Positions 17,897 through 25,262 of a stretch of DNA of 41,943 bases are shown here, in pieces. The notes below the pieces were generated by a model. It was given only the letters and a program-made list of their open reading frames with translations, made no database searches and was not told the DNA's origin. How positions within the stretch are numbered: position 1 is the first letter of the stretch; each line of letters starts with the position of its first letter. The DNA is from a virus. Where the stretch lies: positions 1 to 41,943 of IMG/VR virus record IMGVR_UViG_3300033143_004823. One strand, 5' to 3'. A program made the translations under genes and the position numbers.

Positions 17897-18592
17897 TTAA
17901 TCTTCCTCCCAATCTGAGATAGCCATAAAATGAGCCATCGTTACTTGCCTAGTTACCAAATGCCCCAACTGCACCGATAAGTCCAGATGCACTTTGAAGC
18001 CTGAATCTTGTGCCCTCTTGCAGAAAATACAGTCCTCTCCGAGAGGTTCTCCATGTCCGCCGAATACTTCTTCGTAAGCTTCACTCATTGTCTCGATAAC
18101 ATGCCTTTTGATCATCATGCAACCGAATCCAACTACGTCTACTTCCAATAAATGCTGGGCGTCAATGTCTATGCATTTTGGTTTAGCAAAGGATGGAACA
18201 TTATTGTCTTGATAGAACCCCATCACTTCTTTGCTGATACCCCTGTGCAGTGTGTGTTCCTCATTGGTCCATCTGTATGCCACAACTCCTGGAGCAGCCC
18301 TGCGCCCAAAGTATGTTGCCCCGACAATATCAACATCGTTTTGTATTAGGTTCCAAAAGCTCTCTGGGGGGAGCGTGTTGTCTGAGTCTACATAACAGAG
18401 ATAATCTGCGTCTGTCTGCTCAAGAAACCCATTCATTAGCCGCTCTCGCCCACGATGGATGTATGTTGGTGAGTCAACGATGTATATCGAGTCTACTCCC
18501 TGTTGACCAAGGTGGCTCTGAGCCATTCTCAGAGAATCTGTATGTTCCCAATAAGCTATGCGTTCCCTGCACGTTGCAACTGCTATTTTCAT
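17897..18592 (-). CDS. Family 2-like glycosyltransferase
   Basis: A 231-residue GT-A protein. It opens MKIAVATCRERIAYW, has HRGRERLMNGFLEQTDADYLCYVDSDNTLPP (the D-S-D metal and nucleotide-sugar motif near residue 70), then VDIVGATYFGRR, and VVGFGCMMIKRHV later, where family members bind the acceptor. GEDCIFCKRAQDSGF near residue 190 matches the catalytic ED..F..RA..G segment. AAGGAG lies six bases before the ATG. It is the first gene after the terminator and promoter at about 18630-18700, so it leads the block D transcript. Donor and acceptor unknown. Confidence 0.8.
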   Translation of the reverse strand: MKIAVATCRERIAYWEHTDSLRMAQSHLGQQGVDSIYIVDSPTYIHRGRERLMNGFLEQTDADYLCYVDSDNTLPPESFWNLIQNDVDIVGATYFGRRAAPGVVAYRWTNEEHTLHRGISKEVMGFYQDNNVPSFAKPKCIDIDAQHLLEVDVVGFGCMMIKRHVIETMSEAYEEVFGGHGEPLGEDCIFCKRAQDSGFKVHLDLSVQLGHLVTRQVTMAHFMAISDWEED

Positions 18593-18633
18593 TTCAGTCT
18601 CCTTAAAGCGAAAGGTCTTGAAGGTCTGTGCTT

Positions 18634-18668
18634 ACTATACATAGCAATGGAACTACTGGGAACCTTAA
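18634..18668 (-). promoter_or_regulatory. Minus-strand promoter with TTAAGGTT element
   Basis: On the minus strand, TTAAGGTT (18661-18668) is followed after 21 bases by TATAGT (18634-18639), a 5/6 match to the sigma-70 -10 box; TTCCCA sits at the -35 distance. The same element and spacing recur at four other intergenic sites. It lies just downstream of a terminator and 40 bases before the first transferase start, as expected for a fresh promoter for the surface-protein block. Confidence 0.55.
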
Positions 18669-18670
18669 AC

Positions 18671-18701
18671 AAGAAAAGCCCCCACGATTAAGTGAGGGCT
18701 C
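18671..18701 (-). terminator. Rho-independent terminator after the head genes
   Basis: On the minus strand AGCCCTCAC, a short loop, and GTGGGGGCT pair (one mismatch) and run into TTTTCTTGTTT. It follows the 53-codon gene and ends the packaging/head transcript before the surface-protein block. Confidence 0.8.
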
Positions 18702-18716
18702 TTGTCATATTACTAA

Positions 18717-18878
18717 CTACTTTTCTGGTTCCGGCTCTGCTTCTTCCTGTTCGAGCTGTGCTAGGAGCTGCGTGAGAGCTATGTGACCACCCTCAGCTCT
18801 AAGCATCCCGCGCTCGTGTTCTTGGATCGCAGCTTCTGCCCCGCTAATGTATTGTCGGATCAGCTCAAGCGTATCCAT
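18717..18878 (-). CDS. Small acidic helical protein (53 aa)
   Basis: An ATG at 18878, two bases after the previous stop, opens 53 codons to TAG. The protein is helical, with LELIRQYISGAEAAIQEHE and a Q/L/E-rich C-terminus ending in EPEPEK; no motif is recognised. Small helical proteins with Q-rich repeats are frequent beside phage head genes. It is the last gene before the terminator. Confidence 0.65.
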   Translation of the reverse strand: MDTLELIRQYISGAEAAIQEHERGMLRAEGGHIALTQLLAQLEQEEAEPEPEK

Positions 18879-18880
18879 TA

Positions 18881-19582
18881 TTAGGTAATTGCAGTCGCTA
18901 GCGGAATGTAGTATGTCGTGGTGCCCACTAGAATCTTAAAGGATGCGGTCATGTTTCCAACGACCGTGGATCCAGTTAGACCTGTCGTGAACGTCTTGGC
19001 TCCTCCAGCTGTCAGGCCTTGCACATCGAAGAAGACCGCGTCGTCATCGACGTCCGATTGACCGTTAGCATTTCCGCCGTTCACCGCGCGGAAATACGAC
19101 AAGATCGTGCTGCCGCCAGGGTCTGAGTCGTCACCGTCACTATAGATCTCAGCCTGGACAGCGCTCATGGTCACATTGCTTGATAGCGCAACGTCCGGCA
19201 AATGCAGAGTATTACGACTCGCAATGCCCTGCCCAGTGATAGTGCCAGTAGCACCAAAGTTAAGTGAAATATGCGCGCCGTGCGCAGTCGCGCCAGCTAC
19301 ATTTTCCACGGTTGTGAAAACTCGTAGAGCCTCACCGCCACCGCCAGCGCCAGAGACGTACAATCGCAGATACATACCGCGAGCGTCGCCGCTGGTTGCG
19401 CCGTCGTCGAAGTACATAGACATGAACTTCATGTCCGCTGTATCTTCAGTCACGCGCGCTGAGCTGGTTCCGAACTTCATCACGCCACCGTCAGTATTGC
19501 TATCATTGACGTTGACTTTAGAGAAGTCTAGGCGGCTGGCCATGTTGGGAAGATATACCCTCCCCCTCTTCTTGAATGGCAT
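18881..19582 (-). CDS. Beta-rich structural protein (233 aa), probable head-associated
   Basis: Starts MPFKKRGRVYLPNMASRLDF and continues as strands rich in G, S, T and D. MKFMSMYFDDGATSGDARGMYLRLYVSGAGGGGEALRVFTTVENV is followed by a Gly-rich beta core, and the C-terminus has ASFKILVGTTTYYIPLATAIT. There is no signal or enzyme motif. Directly after the zinc-finger gene and the capsid gene, it may be a capsid-associated or fibre protein. The start overlaps the preceding stop by one base (TAATG), with GGAGG eight bases before, so expression is likely high. Confidence 0.6.
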   Translation of the reverse strand: MPFKKRGRVYLPNMASRLDFSKVNVNDSNTDGGVMKFGTSSARVTEDTADMKFMSMYFDDGATSGDARGMYLRLYVSGAGGGGEALRVFTTVENVAGATAHGAHISLNFGATGTITGQGIASRNTLHLPDVALSSNVTMSAVQAEIYSDGDDSDPGGSTILSYFRAVNGGNANGQSDVDDDAVFFDVQGLTAGGAKTFTTGLTGSTVVGNMTASFKILVGTTTYYIPLATAIT

Positions 19583-19857
19583 TATTTGCCTCCGTGTATC
19601 TTGTGCCCGTGAGTCTCTAATGTAGAGTGGTCACGGAATGTTTTACCGCATTCAGCGCATCTAGGAAGCGATCCAGGGGTTCCTTTGAAGGGCTCAGTGT
19701 ATCGTCCGAGTTTCGGATGTCCATCCACCGTGAGCCCCCAAATCGCATCGTCGTTGCGCATTCCTTTTAGCTGGAAAACTTCACCGATATACCGTTGTGA
19801 ACCGGCGTATCCGAAAGACTTCCTGGCTACTACCCATTTACCAGTATAGTTTCCCAT
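19582..19857 (-). CDS. Small protein with a C-terminal C2H2 zinc finger (91 aa)
   Basis: Residues 1-60 are a beta-rich, SH3-like segment (KWVVARKSFGYAGSQRYIGEVFQLKG). Residues about 66-88 read CAECGKTFRDHSTLETHGHKIH, which fits C-x2-C-x12-H-x4-H, a nearly classical C2H2 finger with the F and L core positions in place. Such a finger could bind DNA, RNA or a protein. It lies between the major capsid gene and the next structural gene, with a one-base TAATG overlap downstream. A role in DNA-capsid contact or regulation is possible but not shown. Confidence 0.75.
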   Translation of the reverse strand: MGNYTGKWVVARKSFGYAGSQRYIGEVFQLKGMRNDDAIWGLTVDGHPKLGRYTEPFKGTPGSLPRCAECGKTFRDHSTLETHGHKIHGGK

Positions 19858-19870
19858 TCGTCAAAATCTC

Positions 19871-20848
19871 TTAGCTTACGTCGTCTACAGCATCGGACAT
19901 GAAGAGCCCAGCATTTTTTACAACTGCGACTTGATCGTAGTACGACTTGACTTCGATCCACTCGCCGCCACGCACGTCGTCACGATACTTGCGCACATAC
20001 TGCAGTCCGTTGCCCATTCCGGTGTTCCACGTGAAGGTGTATCCGGCGGAGGGGTTGAAGATGCTCGCTCGGGGCGGAAGGTAAAGCATAAGCGCGTCGT
20101 CGTCCCAGCTAGCAGTATAAGTCACACTAGCCTCAGCAGTACCCTCGGCGTCAGCAGTATAGATGCTCTCGCCAACCAGCACGCGGTCCATATCAAACAA
20201 GGACGCCAGAAGGTCAACGGTCGCAATGCCGCGCTCGGTGTACTTGATGCGTTCGAGAACGTCAGGATGGTCGATCAGCACGTCGCGCGTGAGGTCGCCC
20301 AAAACCAAGGTGTTGGGGTTCCGCCCGATCATGCGGCGGATAGTGCGCTTGAATTCGCGCATGACCTCAACGGGCTCACTCGAACCGTAGTCCGAGAACT
20401 TATCGAAGTCCGTCCCGCCAGTTTTGTCCGTGGTCCAGACGCTGGTCTTCCAGAAATCTGACACAAACGCGCGCTCTCGCTGCAACGCCAATGCATTCGT
20501 CACCAGCAAGGTGGCGTCGCGATCGGAGTTGAAGGGGGCATCTTCGTTCGCCCGACGGTCGTCGGAGATGAAGTGCCGCAGGGCATGCTTGTTGCAGCGA
20601 TAGGTGTTACTCGTGGTTACCGAGTAGCCGATCGCGGCAGGGATATCAGCCTCGCCCAAGGGAACGTCGCCTTGGTTGCGGAAGAATGCGGACTGATCAA
20701 CTTCAGGGATAATGTCTGTCTGCTTTGAGACAGGAACGATGGGAAAGATTTGGTCTGCGATGTACTCAAGATTCTCGTAACCAACGAGGATCTCGGTCAA
20801 CATCTTATTGACGTGTACGTCAGACGCTGAAGGGTTATAAACTGGCAT
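19871..20848 (-). CDS. Major capsid protein
   Basis: A 325-residue protein of the type and length of HK97-fold shells: an N-terminal helical arm (LTEILVGYENLEYIADQIFPIVPV), the E-loop and spine region near VTTSNTYRCNKHALRHFISDD, and a C-terminal strand-rich core ending in YYDQVAVVKNAGLFMSDAV. Downstream and upstream genes are protease/scaffold, decoration and portal, which supports the call. AGGAG lies about 8 bases before the ATG. No gene product here shows an obvious cleaved N-terminus, though a prohead protease is present. Confidence 0.85.
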   Translation of the reverse strand: MPVYNPSASDVHVNKMLTEILVGYENLEYIADQIFPIVPVSKQTDIIPEVDQSAFFRNQGDVPLGEADIPAAIGYSVTTSNTYRCNKHALRHFISDDRRANEDAPFNSDRDATLLVTNALALQRERAFVSDFWKTSVWTTDKTGGTDFDKFSDYGSSEPVEVMREFKRTIRRMIGRNPNTLVLGDLTRDVLIDHPDVLERIKYTERGIATVDLLASLFDMDRVLVGESIYTADAEGTAEASVTYTASWDDDALMLYLPPRASIFNPSAGYTFTWNTGMGNGLQYVRKYRDDVRGGEWIEVKSYYDQVAVVKNAGLFMSDAVDDVS

Positions 20849-20862
20849 TTTCTATTCTCCTA

Positions 20863-21243
20863 TTACTGTGCCCGACCGCGCGGCAGCAAAATCATTTCGC
20901 CAATTTCGCCGGAGCTTCCGCCAACAGTGCAGATGCCAGCAACATAGACGGTAGTATCTGTACCGGCCACAACGGTGTCCGCCGTGCCCGTGGTGCTCGT
21001 GCCAACCAACTGCCCAGCAGTGATGGTCTCGCCAAGCTCAATTTTCGTGTGTCCAGTGATACGGACAGAACAGCCCTGGCCCGTGGTCCCGCCATGCTGC
21101 AACACGCCAACGACTACATCTGTGGCCCCGGAGCACACGTCGGCAGTATCGTCACCATTCATTACAACGAAATGGTAGATACCGGACGACATGTCATCGT
21201 AAGCCTTGAGTGGGATATCAACCCCAGTGTATTGCTTCGCCAT
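20863..21243 (-). CDS. Capsid decoration/stabilising protein (DUF2190-like)
   Basis: A 126-residue strand-rich protein: GIYHFVVMNGDDTADVCSGATDVVVGVLQHGGTTGQGCSVRITGHTKIELGETI. This Gly/Thr/Val-rich pattern is that of the decoration proteins coded just before the major capsid gene in many HK97-type phages. The ATG has AGGAG about 8 bases upstream and shares one base with the stop of the protease/scaffold gene, so the two are coupled. Confidence 0.7.
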   Translation of the reverse strand: MAKQYTGVDIPLKAYDDMSSGIYHFVVMNGDDTADVCSGATDVVVGVLQHGGTTGQGCSVRITGHTKIELGETITAGQLVGTSTTGTADTVVAGTDTTVYVAGICTVGGSSGEIGEMILLPRGRAQ

Positions 21244-22409
21244 TAAACTTCTCCTACAATATCAATACTAGAAATGTTCTTCACGTGTTCCGTGTCGTAT
21301 TCGGCGTACAGATCGGGGTGTTCACTAAATACAGCAACCACCGCGTCGCCACGCGACATTCCATTTGCCTCTTTCTCTTTCACGAGCTTCTCGATCTTGG
21401 AGTCGCCAGACTCGGCTTCGTGGCCCTCATGGCCAATTTCTCCGAATAGCGAAGCCATCTTCTCGCGGTTCCCCAATGTCTCTAGGACACTAACGATGCG
21501 ATTGAAGTATACCTTCTCTTCACTCTCGTCATTGTCCTCAAGCCACAAAAGAACTTCTGCGAAGTCGGTCGCCTCTTCAGGTAAGCCTTCAATCTTGCTG
21601 GCTTTCTCAGAGAACTGCAGCATTCGCAACTCACGCTCGGCCTTCGCCTGAGCTTCGTTGTATACTGTTAGCTCGCCGTCTTTTTCCGACAGCGCTTCTT
21701 GGAGCGCGGTGATCTCAGCATCCTTCGTCTGCAGCTGATCAGCAAATTCTTGTGCATTATCAGTGTCTTCGCTGCTATCGCCGGGCTCGTCTTCATCTTC
21801 CTCGCTTGCGGGTTCGCGCTTGAACAGATCCATAAACCAGCTGCCTAGATTCAGCTTCACAGCGTCCTCTGCAATCTGCTTCATCTGCTCAACGTTGTCC
21901 TCGCTCAAGGCGTTGTTTACTTCAGACATAGATTCCTCCGAATTGTCTTGTTCTACCCAATTTCCGTCCTCAAATACAAGCGTCGCGGCTCCGAGCCTCG
22001 GACGCGGTGTAATTGCCATGCCCAGTGCAACATTATTGTAGTATTTCCCGCTTACGTCTTCATACCCATTGAACCACACTTCTGGAGAGGCATATAGATA
22101 GCCCTTGTCCCTTAGTGTGTCAACGGCACCCTCCCTAAACTCAGGGAGCCATTCGACGCCGCGCTCAGAGATTCGTAAATCACTAACGAATCCGTAAATA
22201 CCGACACTGTCATCATGGCGTTCGTTTACCGGCAGCTTGTAGTCTGGGACTGGCCGCCTGAAGTTCATTACCATCTCCTCACCATCTTCTGCGGTGAAGT
22301 CCTTGGTAATGCCCATGTGATGTACTTCCCTGAATGGGAAGAATAATCGCCATCCATCATCAAGCTCGTCGCTGTCAAATGGAATTAGAAAACGTAGATC
22401 GTTTTTCAT
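21243..22409 (-). CDS. Prohead protease-scaffold fusion (Mu I-like)
   Basis: Residues about 1-165 resemble phage Mu I-type prohead proteases: FTAEDGEEMVMNF, then PVNERHDDSVGIYGFV, with the His of NERHDD and the Ser of YASPE (about residue 112) as the likely catalytic pair; LGMAITPRPRL follows, as in the family's AlT..P. Residues about 175-290 are an acidic, helical scaffold with coiled-coil heptads (LQTKDAEITALQEALSEKDGELTVYNEAQAKAERE). The C-terminal part is helical. The start is the ATG at 22409; a TTG ten codons upstream lacks a binding site. At 388 residues it is the usual size for a protease plus built-in scaffold. Confidence 0.7.
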   Translation of the reverse strand: MKNDLRFLIPFDSDELDDGWRLFFPFREVHHMGITKDFTAEDGEEMVMNFRRPVPDYKLPVNERHDDSVGIYGFVSDLRISERGVEWLPEFREGAVDTLRDKGYLYASPEVWFNGYEDVSGKYYNNVALGMAITPRPRLGAATLVFEDGNWVEQDNSEESMSEVNNALSEDNVEQMKQIAEDAVKLNLGSWFMDLFKREPASEEDEDEPGDSSEDTDNAQEFADQLQTKDAEITALQEALSEKDGELTVYNEAQAKAERELRMLQFSEKASKIEGLPEEATDFAEVLLWLEDNDESEEKVYFNRIVSVLETLGNREKMASLFGEIGHEGHEAESGDSKIEKLVKEKEANGMSRGDAVVAVFSEHPDLYAEYDTEHVKNISSIDIVGEV

Positions 22410-22429
22410 TATTTTGTTACCATATGTAT

Positions 22430-22465
22430 ATTCTAACAATAGTAGTAAACTACGCGCAACCTTAA
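22430..22465 (-). promoter_or_regulatory. Minus-strand promoter with TTAAGGTT element
   Basis: On the minus strand TTAAGGTT (22458-22465) is followed after 22 bases by TAGAAT (22430-22435), and the protease/scaffold start lies about 20 bases further. The 8-base element overlaps the stop codon of the preceding small gene. It matches the other four sites in this window. Confidence 0.5.
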
Positions 22466-22635
22466 AGCAGTTCTGTGTAGTTTTCTAACACAAATTGCTT
22501 CTGAACCTTGGCTATTTTAACGGGCCTCTTGCCATGCATTGTAATTACATAGTTCCCGTACCCGCTATTGTCTTCAAGGTATCTGATAAGCGATAGGTAT
22601 CTCATTATTGTGCTCGCCGATATTTCTTGTTTCAT
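22462..22635 (-). CDS. Small basic protein of unknown function (57 aa)
   Basis: ATG at 22635 with GAGG five bases upstream; 57 codons to TAA. The protein has an N-terminal helix (TIMRYLSLIRYLEDNSGYGNYVITMHGKRPVK) and a basic strand/helix C-terminus. The look is winged-helix-like, without a decisive motif. It lies right after the HAD-like gene with a 2-base gap and before the promoter of the capsid genes. A regulator of those genes is one possibility. Confidence 0.6.
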   Translation of the reverse strand: MKQEISASTIMRYLSLIRYLEDNSGYGNYVITMHGKRPVKIAKVQKQFVLENYTELL

Positions 22636-22637
22636 AA

Positions 22638-23159
22638 CTACCTCAAGTGTCCGAAAATGTGATGCAGCTCAGGTATCCTTATTGCATCTCTGGCGCCAAA
22701 TCTGTTGTATGGCCTGTCAACAATGAATGTCTTGCATATCTCTGATAATACTCGCGCGTCGTCTGCATTTGATTCTACAAAGAAGTCCAGCTCTAGATTG
22801 CGCGCTTCTACAATCTTCCTAGTTGTGCATATTACAGGCAGATCTCTGAGGCCGTTAGAGTCCAGCCACGCGCATGTTGCTTTCAGTAGCTCTGGCACTC
22901 TGCTAGTGATAATGTATACGTCGTAATCTAGTAATAGCTCTTCTATGCTGTTAATCGAATAAGGGATAGCTGCGATCTTTGAGTATGTGTTTTGACTATC
23001 AAGCCACCAGCGAATGTCTTTGTCAGATACTGTTGGGTACATTTCCTGCAGGCTGTATGCCTCAGACTGACGAGGCTCTCCAAACATCTTACGCGCCGAC
23101 GCCAACAGGTCACATGCGACCCCGTTGATTTCTATGCCGATACGACTTACAATAGGCAT
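22638..23159 (-). CDS. HAD-superfamily, 5'-nucleotidase-like protein with altered catalytic motif
   Basis: Resembles the 5'(3')-deoxyribonucleotidase-type branch of the HAD fold: a central DYDVYIITSR (motif II, Ser/Thr), a helix, then LPVICTTRKIVEARNLELDFFVESNADDARVLS and FIVDRPYNR (motifs III and IV with a paired Asp). Motif I, normally D-x-D-G-V, reads IGIEINGVACDLL at about residues 7-19: both Asp are replaced, by Glu and Asn. The nucleophile may be missing, so phosphatase activity is uncertain and a binding role is possible. It lies between portal and capsid genes, an unusual place. Confidence 0.6.
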   Translation of the reverse strand: MPIVSRIGIEINGVACDLLASARKMFGEPRQSEAYSLQEMYPTVSDKDIRWWLDSQNTYSKIAAIPYSINSIEELLLDYDVYIITSRVPELLKATCAWLDSNGLRDLPVICTTRKIVEARNLELDFFVESNADDARVLSEICKTFIVDRPYNRFGARDAIRIPELHHIFGHLR

Positions 23160-23254
23160 ATTACCATTACCGCCCCGAGGAGGGTAAGGAATACTAACCC
23201 TATAATCTGAGCAAGATCTTCATTCTCTATGATGTAGCTAGAAATTTCGTCCAT
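23147..23254 (-). CDS. Small single-span membrane protein (35 aa)
   Basis: ATG at 23254 opens 35 codons: an acidic head (MDEISSYIIENEDLAQ) and one hydrophobic segment (IIGLVFLTLLGAVMVICLL). It overlaps the end of the portal gene by 17 bases and the start of the next gene by 13 bases, in a different frame. Longer openings upstream would run deep into the portal gene and are unlikely. No binding site is obvious, which keeps confidence moderate. If real, it would sit in the inner membrane and could be a lysis or exclusion factor. Confidence 0.45.
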   Translation of the reverse strand: MDEISSYIIENEDLAQIIGLVFLTLLGAVMVICLL

Positions 23255-25259
23255 GGTATTTGTACGTGATATAGCAACGATCGTTCCCGCCGCACAACCT
23301 CTGCCCAATAGGCGTGATATTCGGCGGGTCTGTCCATCCAAGATCTTCTAGAGCTTCGCACTCAGAGCATACGCGCTCGTCATTCTCTGTGATGTTCTTT
23401 GCAAGCACGCCATCGCTGTGAATCCGCCCGTTCTTCCAGTCCATCTGCACTTTGTTGCGCGGGAAGACATTGTTGATGCGAAGCTTTGCTCTCCACGCTG
23501 TAGCATGGTTGCCAAAGATTTTATACGTTGAGCCCGCATACATCCGTAGCCTGTATGTGAACGACGCCAACACACCACGTATCGCGTCCGCGATAATGTC
23601 AGTTGCGTATCCGCCCAACTCTCTTAGTTTGTCTATCAGCGCCGACGATATAGATTTTCTCAGACTGGAGTCTAGGTAATCAGCTTGGAATATCAGCTCG
23701 CCAACAATTGCTTTGTAGCCTTCGAGCGGTGGGCTGTCGCCAACGAATTTGATCCACGCAGCAATCATTCCCTCTGCGAGACTTCCCTTAACTTCATCTA
23801 AGAACCTGTCCATATAGACGTCGATGATGTCCGCCCACTCGTCTTCGTCTTTCCCGGCGAGATCCTCTGGCAGCGCTCCCAACTCGCGCTCGTAGATGTT
23901 TAGTACTTCCTGCGCGACTGACGCCGTGAATGCGGCAGCCGAAGTAGCTGTAATTGAATCTGCGAACTCAGACATTTTAGTGTCTTGCTCTGCAGGTAAC
24001 TTGACATCCTGTACGTCTTCGCCCTCTGGCGGCTCTCCTGGAGATTGATCCGCAGGTAAGTTCGGCTTGAGTAGTAGTCCGGGCTCGTCTATTTGTTCGA
24101 TGCCGATCATCCGCCTAACTTGGTTCTCAGTCTCCATGTTGTAGGTGATTGCGCCTGCATTGAATAGAGAGCTGATGATGGTTGCGAAGTCGCCAACATC
24201 AATCTTTGAGATCTTGTCGAAGTATACCTCTGGCAACTTGTCTGTTTCAGGCATGCTGTTGAGCTCAAATAAGCGCGGAACTGCATGGCGGTTGATAATG
24301 GCAGCTATTTTGTCTAGGTATGTGTTCAGAGCGATTACATACAGGGACGACTTGTCCTTAACCATCGCGTAAGAGCCACCGCCGCTGCCAATCATGATGA
24401 AGTCCATCATCATCGTCCTGGCCTCGTCTTCTTGATGGCGCCTGATAACTTCGCCTATACTAATAGCAGGCCCGTTGGCAGGCATCTTGTACTCGAAACC
24501 CCAGCCATACGGAAGCGTTAACCCCATATCGTCACCAAGCTTAATGTTTCTTGCTACTGACTTGGCTCGTATAACGTCTTCACTGCCTTCTGATGTGTCA
24601 GCGTTCTCTGGCAGCGTAACTGTTGGCGTGCCCGATAGGCGCTCGCAAACTACTGCCTCTAGGATAGATAGGTTCTTGACGAAAAACCACGAAGTGTACG
24701 CTGCCTCGAAACAGCTGATCCCCTCTACGTTGTTCTTCCCTGCGCCGGTGGTTGTGAAGTGCAACAGCTTCTCAATAGGGATAAAGACTTCCGTCTTCTG
24801 CCACGACTGCCACATTCCACTAAGCCCGCCGGACTCATCAAATTCCCATTTGTCCAAAGTAACTGGGTGCCGAGGCGCCCACTTGCGCCACTCAACACCG
24901 CCATCGTCGCCCTTTTTGTATACAATCTCCATGTCCATCCACCCGTAGACAAGGAAATATACTATGTCGCCAATCACGTCCTCGAATGACTTGGACATAT
25001 TGTGGAGGTTGTATTCTAAGAACTCTGCTTTGTCTTTATCAGCTGAGGTATCACCGCCGTCTTCAACATGCAGGCGTGCGCCTTGTAGAAACATTTTGGT
25101 GGTATTAAGCATGGCGCTACCGATAGGGTCTAGCCTGCTGATCTCATCGAAGACTTTGACTTTGCGCGAGCTTGAGCGCAAGTCCCTAATCCACGACTCG
25201 CTGACTACTCCGTTGAACTGGAGGGTGCCAGGCGTGCCAAGTTCATTGAAATTCGCCAT
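23238..25259 (-). CDS. Portal protein fused to a minor head (Mu F/SPP1 gp7-like) C-terminus
   Basis: Residues about 20-430 look like a DUF935/Mu gp29-type portal: FDEISRLDPIGSAMLNTTKMFLQG, a WMDMEIVYKKGDDGGVEWRKWAPRHP strand set, LLHFTTTGAGKNNVEG, and SFVMIGS-like AMVKDKSS later. Residues about 440-560 are a helical linker. The last about 90 residues carry the Mu F/SPP1 gp7-like head morphogenesis pattern (NDERVCSECEALEDLGW, PPNITPIGQRLCGGNDRCYITYKY), rich in Cys. In Mu the portal and F are separate genes. At 673 residues the protein is longer than a usual portal, consistent with fusion. Confidence 0.75.
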   Translation of the reverse strand: MANFNELGTPGTLQFNGVVSESWIRDLRSSSRKVKVFDEISRLDPIGSAMLNTTKMFLQGARLHVEDGGDTSADKDKAEFLEYNLHNMSKSFEDVIGDIVYFLVYGWMDMEIVYKKGDDGGVEWRKWAPRHPVTLDKWEFDESGGLSGMWQSWQKTEVFIPIEKLLHFTTTGAGKNNVEGISCFEAAYTSWFFVKNLSILEAVVCERLSGTPTVTLPENADTSEGSEDVIRAKSVARNIKLGDDMGLTLPYGWGFEYKMPANGPAISIGEVIRRHQEDEARTMMMDFIMIGSGGGSYAMVKDKSSLYVIALNTYLDKIAAIINRHAVPRLFELNSMPETDKLPEVYFDKISKIDVGDFATIISSLFNAGAITYNMETENQVRRMIGIEQIDEPGLLLKPNLPADQSPGEPPEGEDVQDVKLPAEQDTKMSEFADSITATSAAAFTASVAQEVLNIYERELGALPEDLAGKDEDEWADIIDVYMDRFLDEVKGSLAEGMIAAWIKFVGDSPPLEGYKAIVGELIFQADYLDSSLRKSISSALIDKLRELGGYATDIIADAIRGVLASFTYRLRMYAGSTYKIFGNHATAWRAKLRINNVFPRNKVQMDWKNGRIHSDGVLAKNITENDERVCSECEALEDLGWTDPPNITPIGQRLCGGNDRCYITYKYHGRNF

Positions 25260-25262
25260 TGA

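Noticed and set aside
23255-23341. Upstream extension of the 35-residue membrane protein
   Set aside because: It would overlap the portal gene by about 100 bases with no start signal; the ATG at 23254 is simpler.
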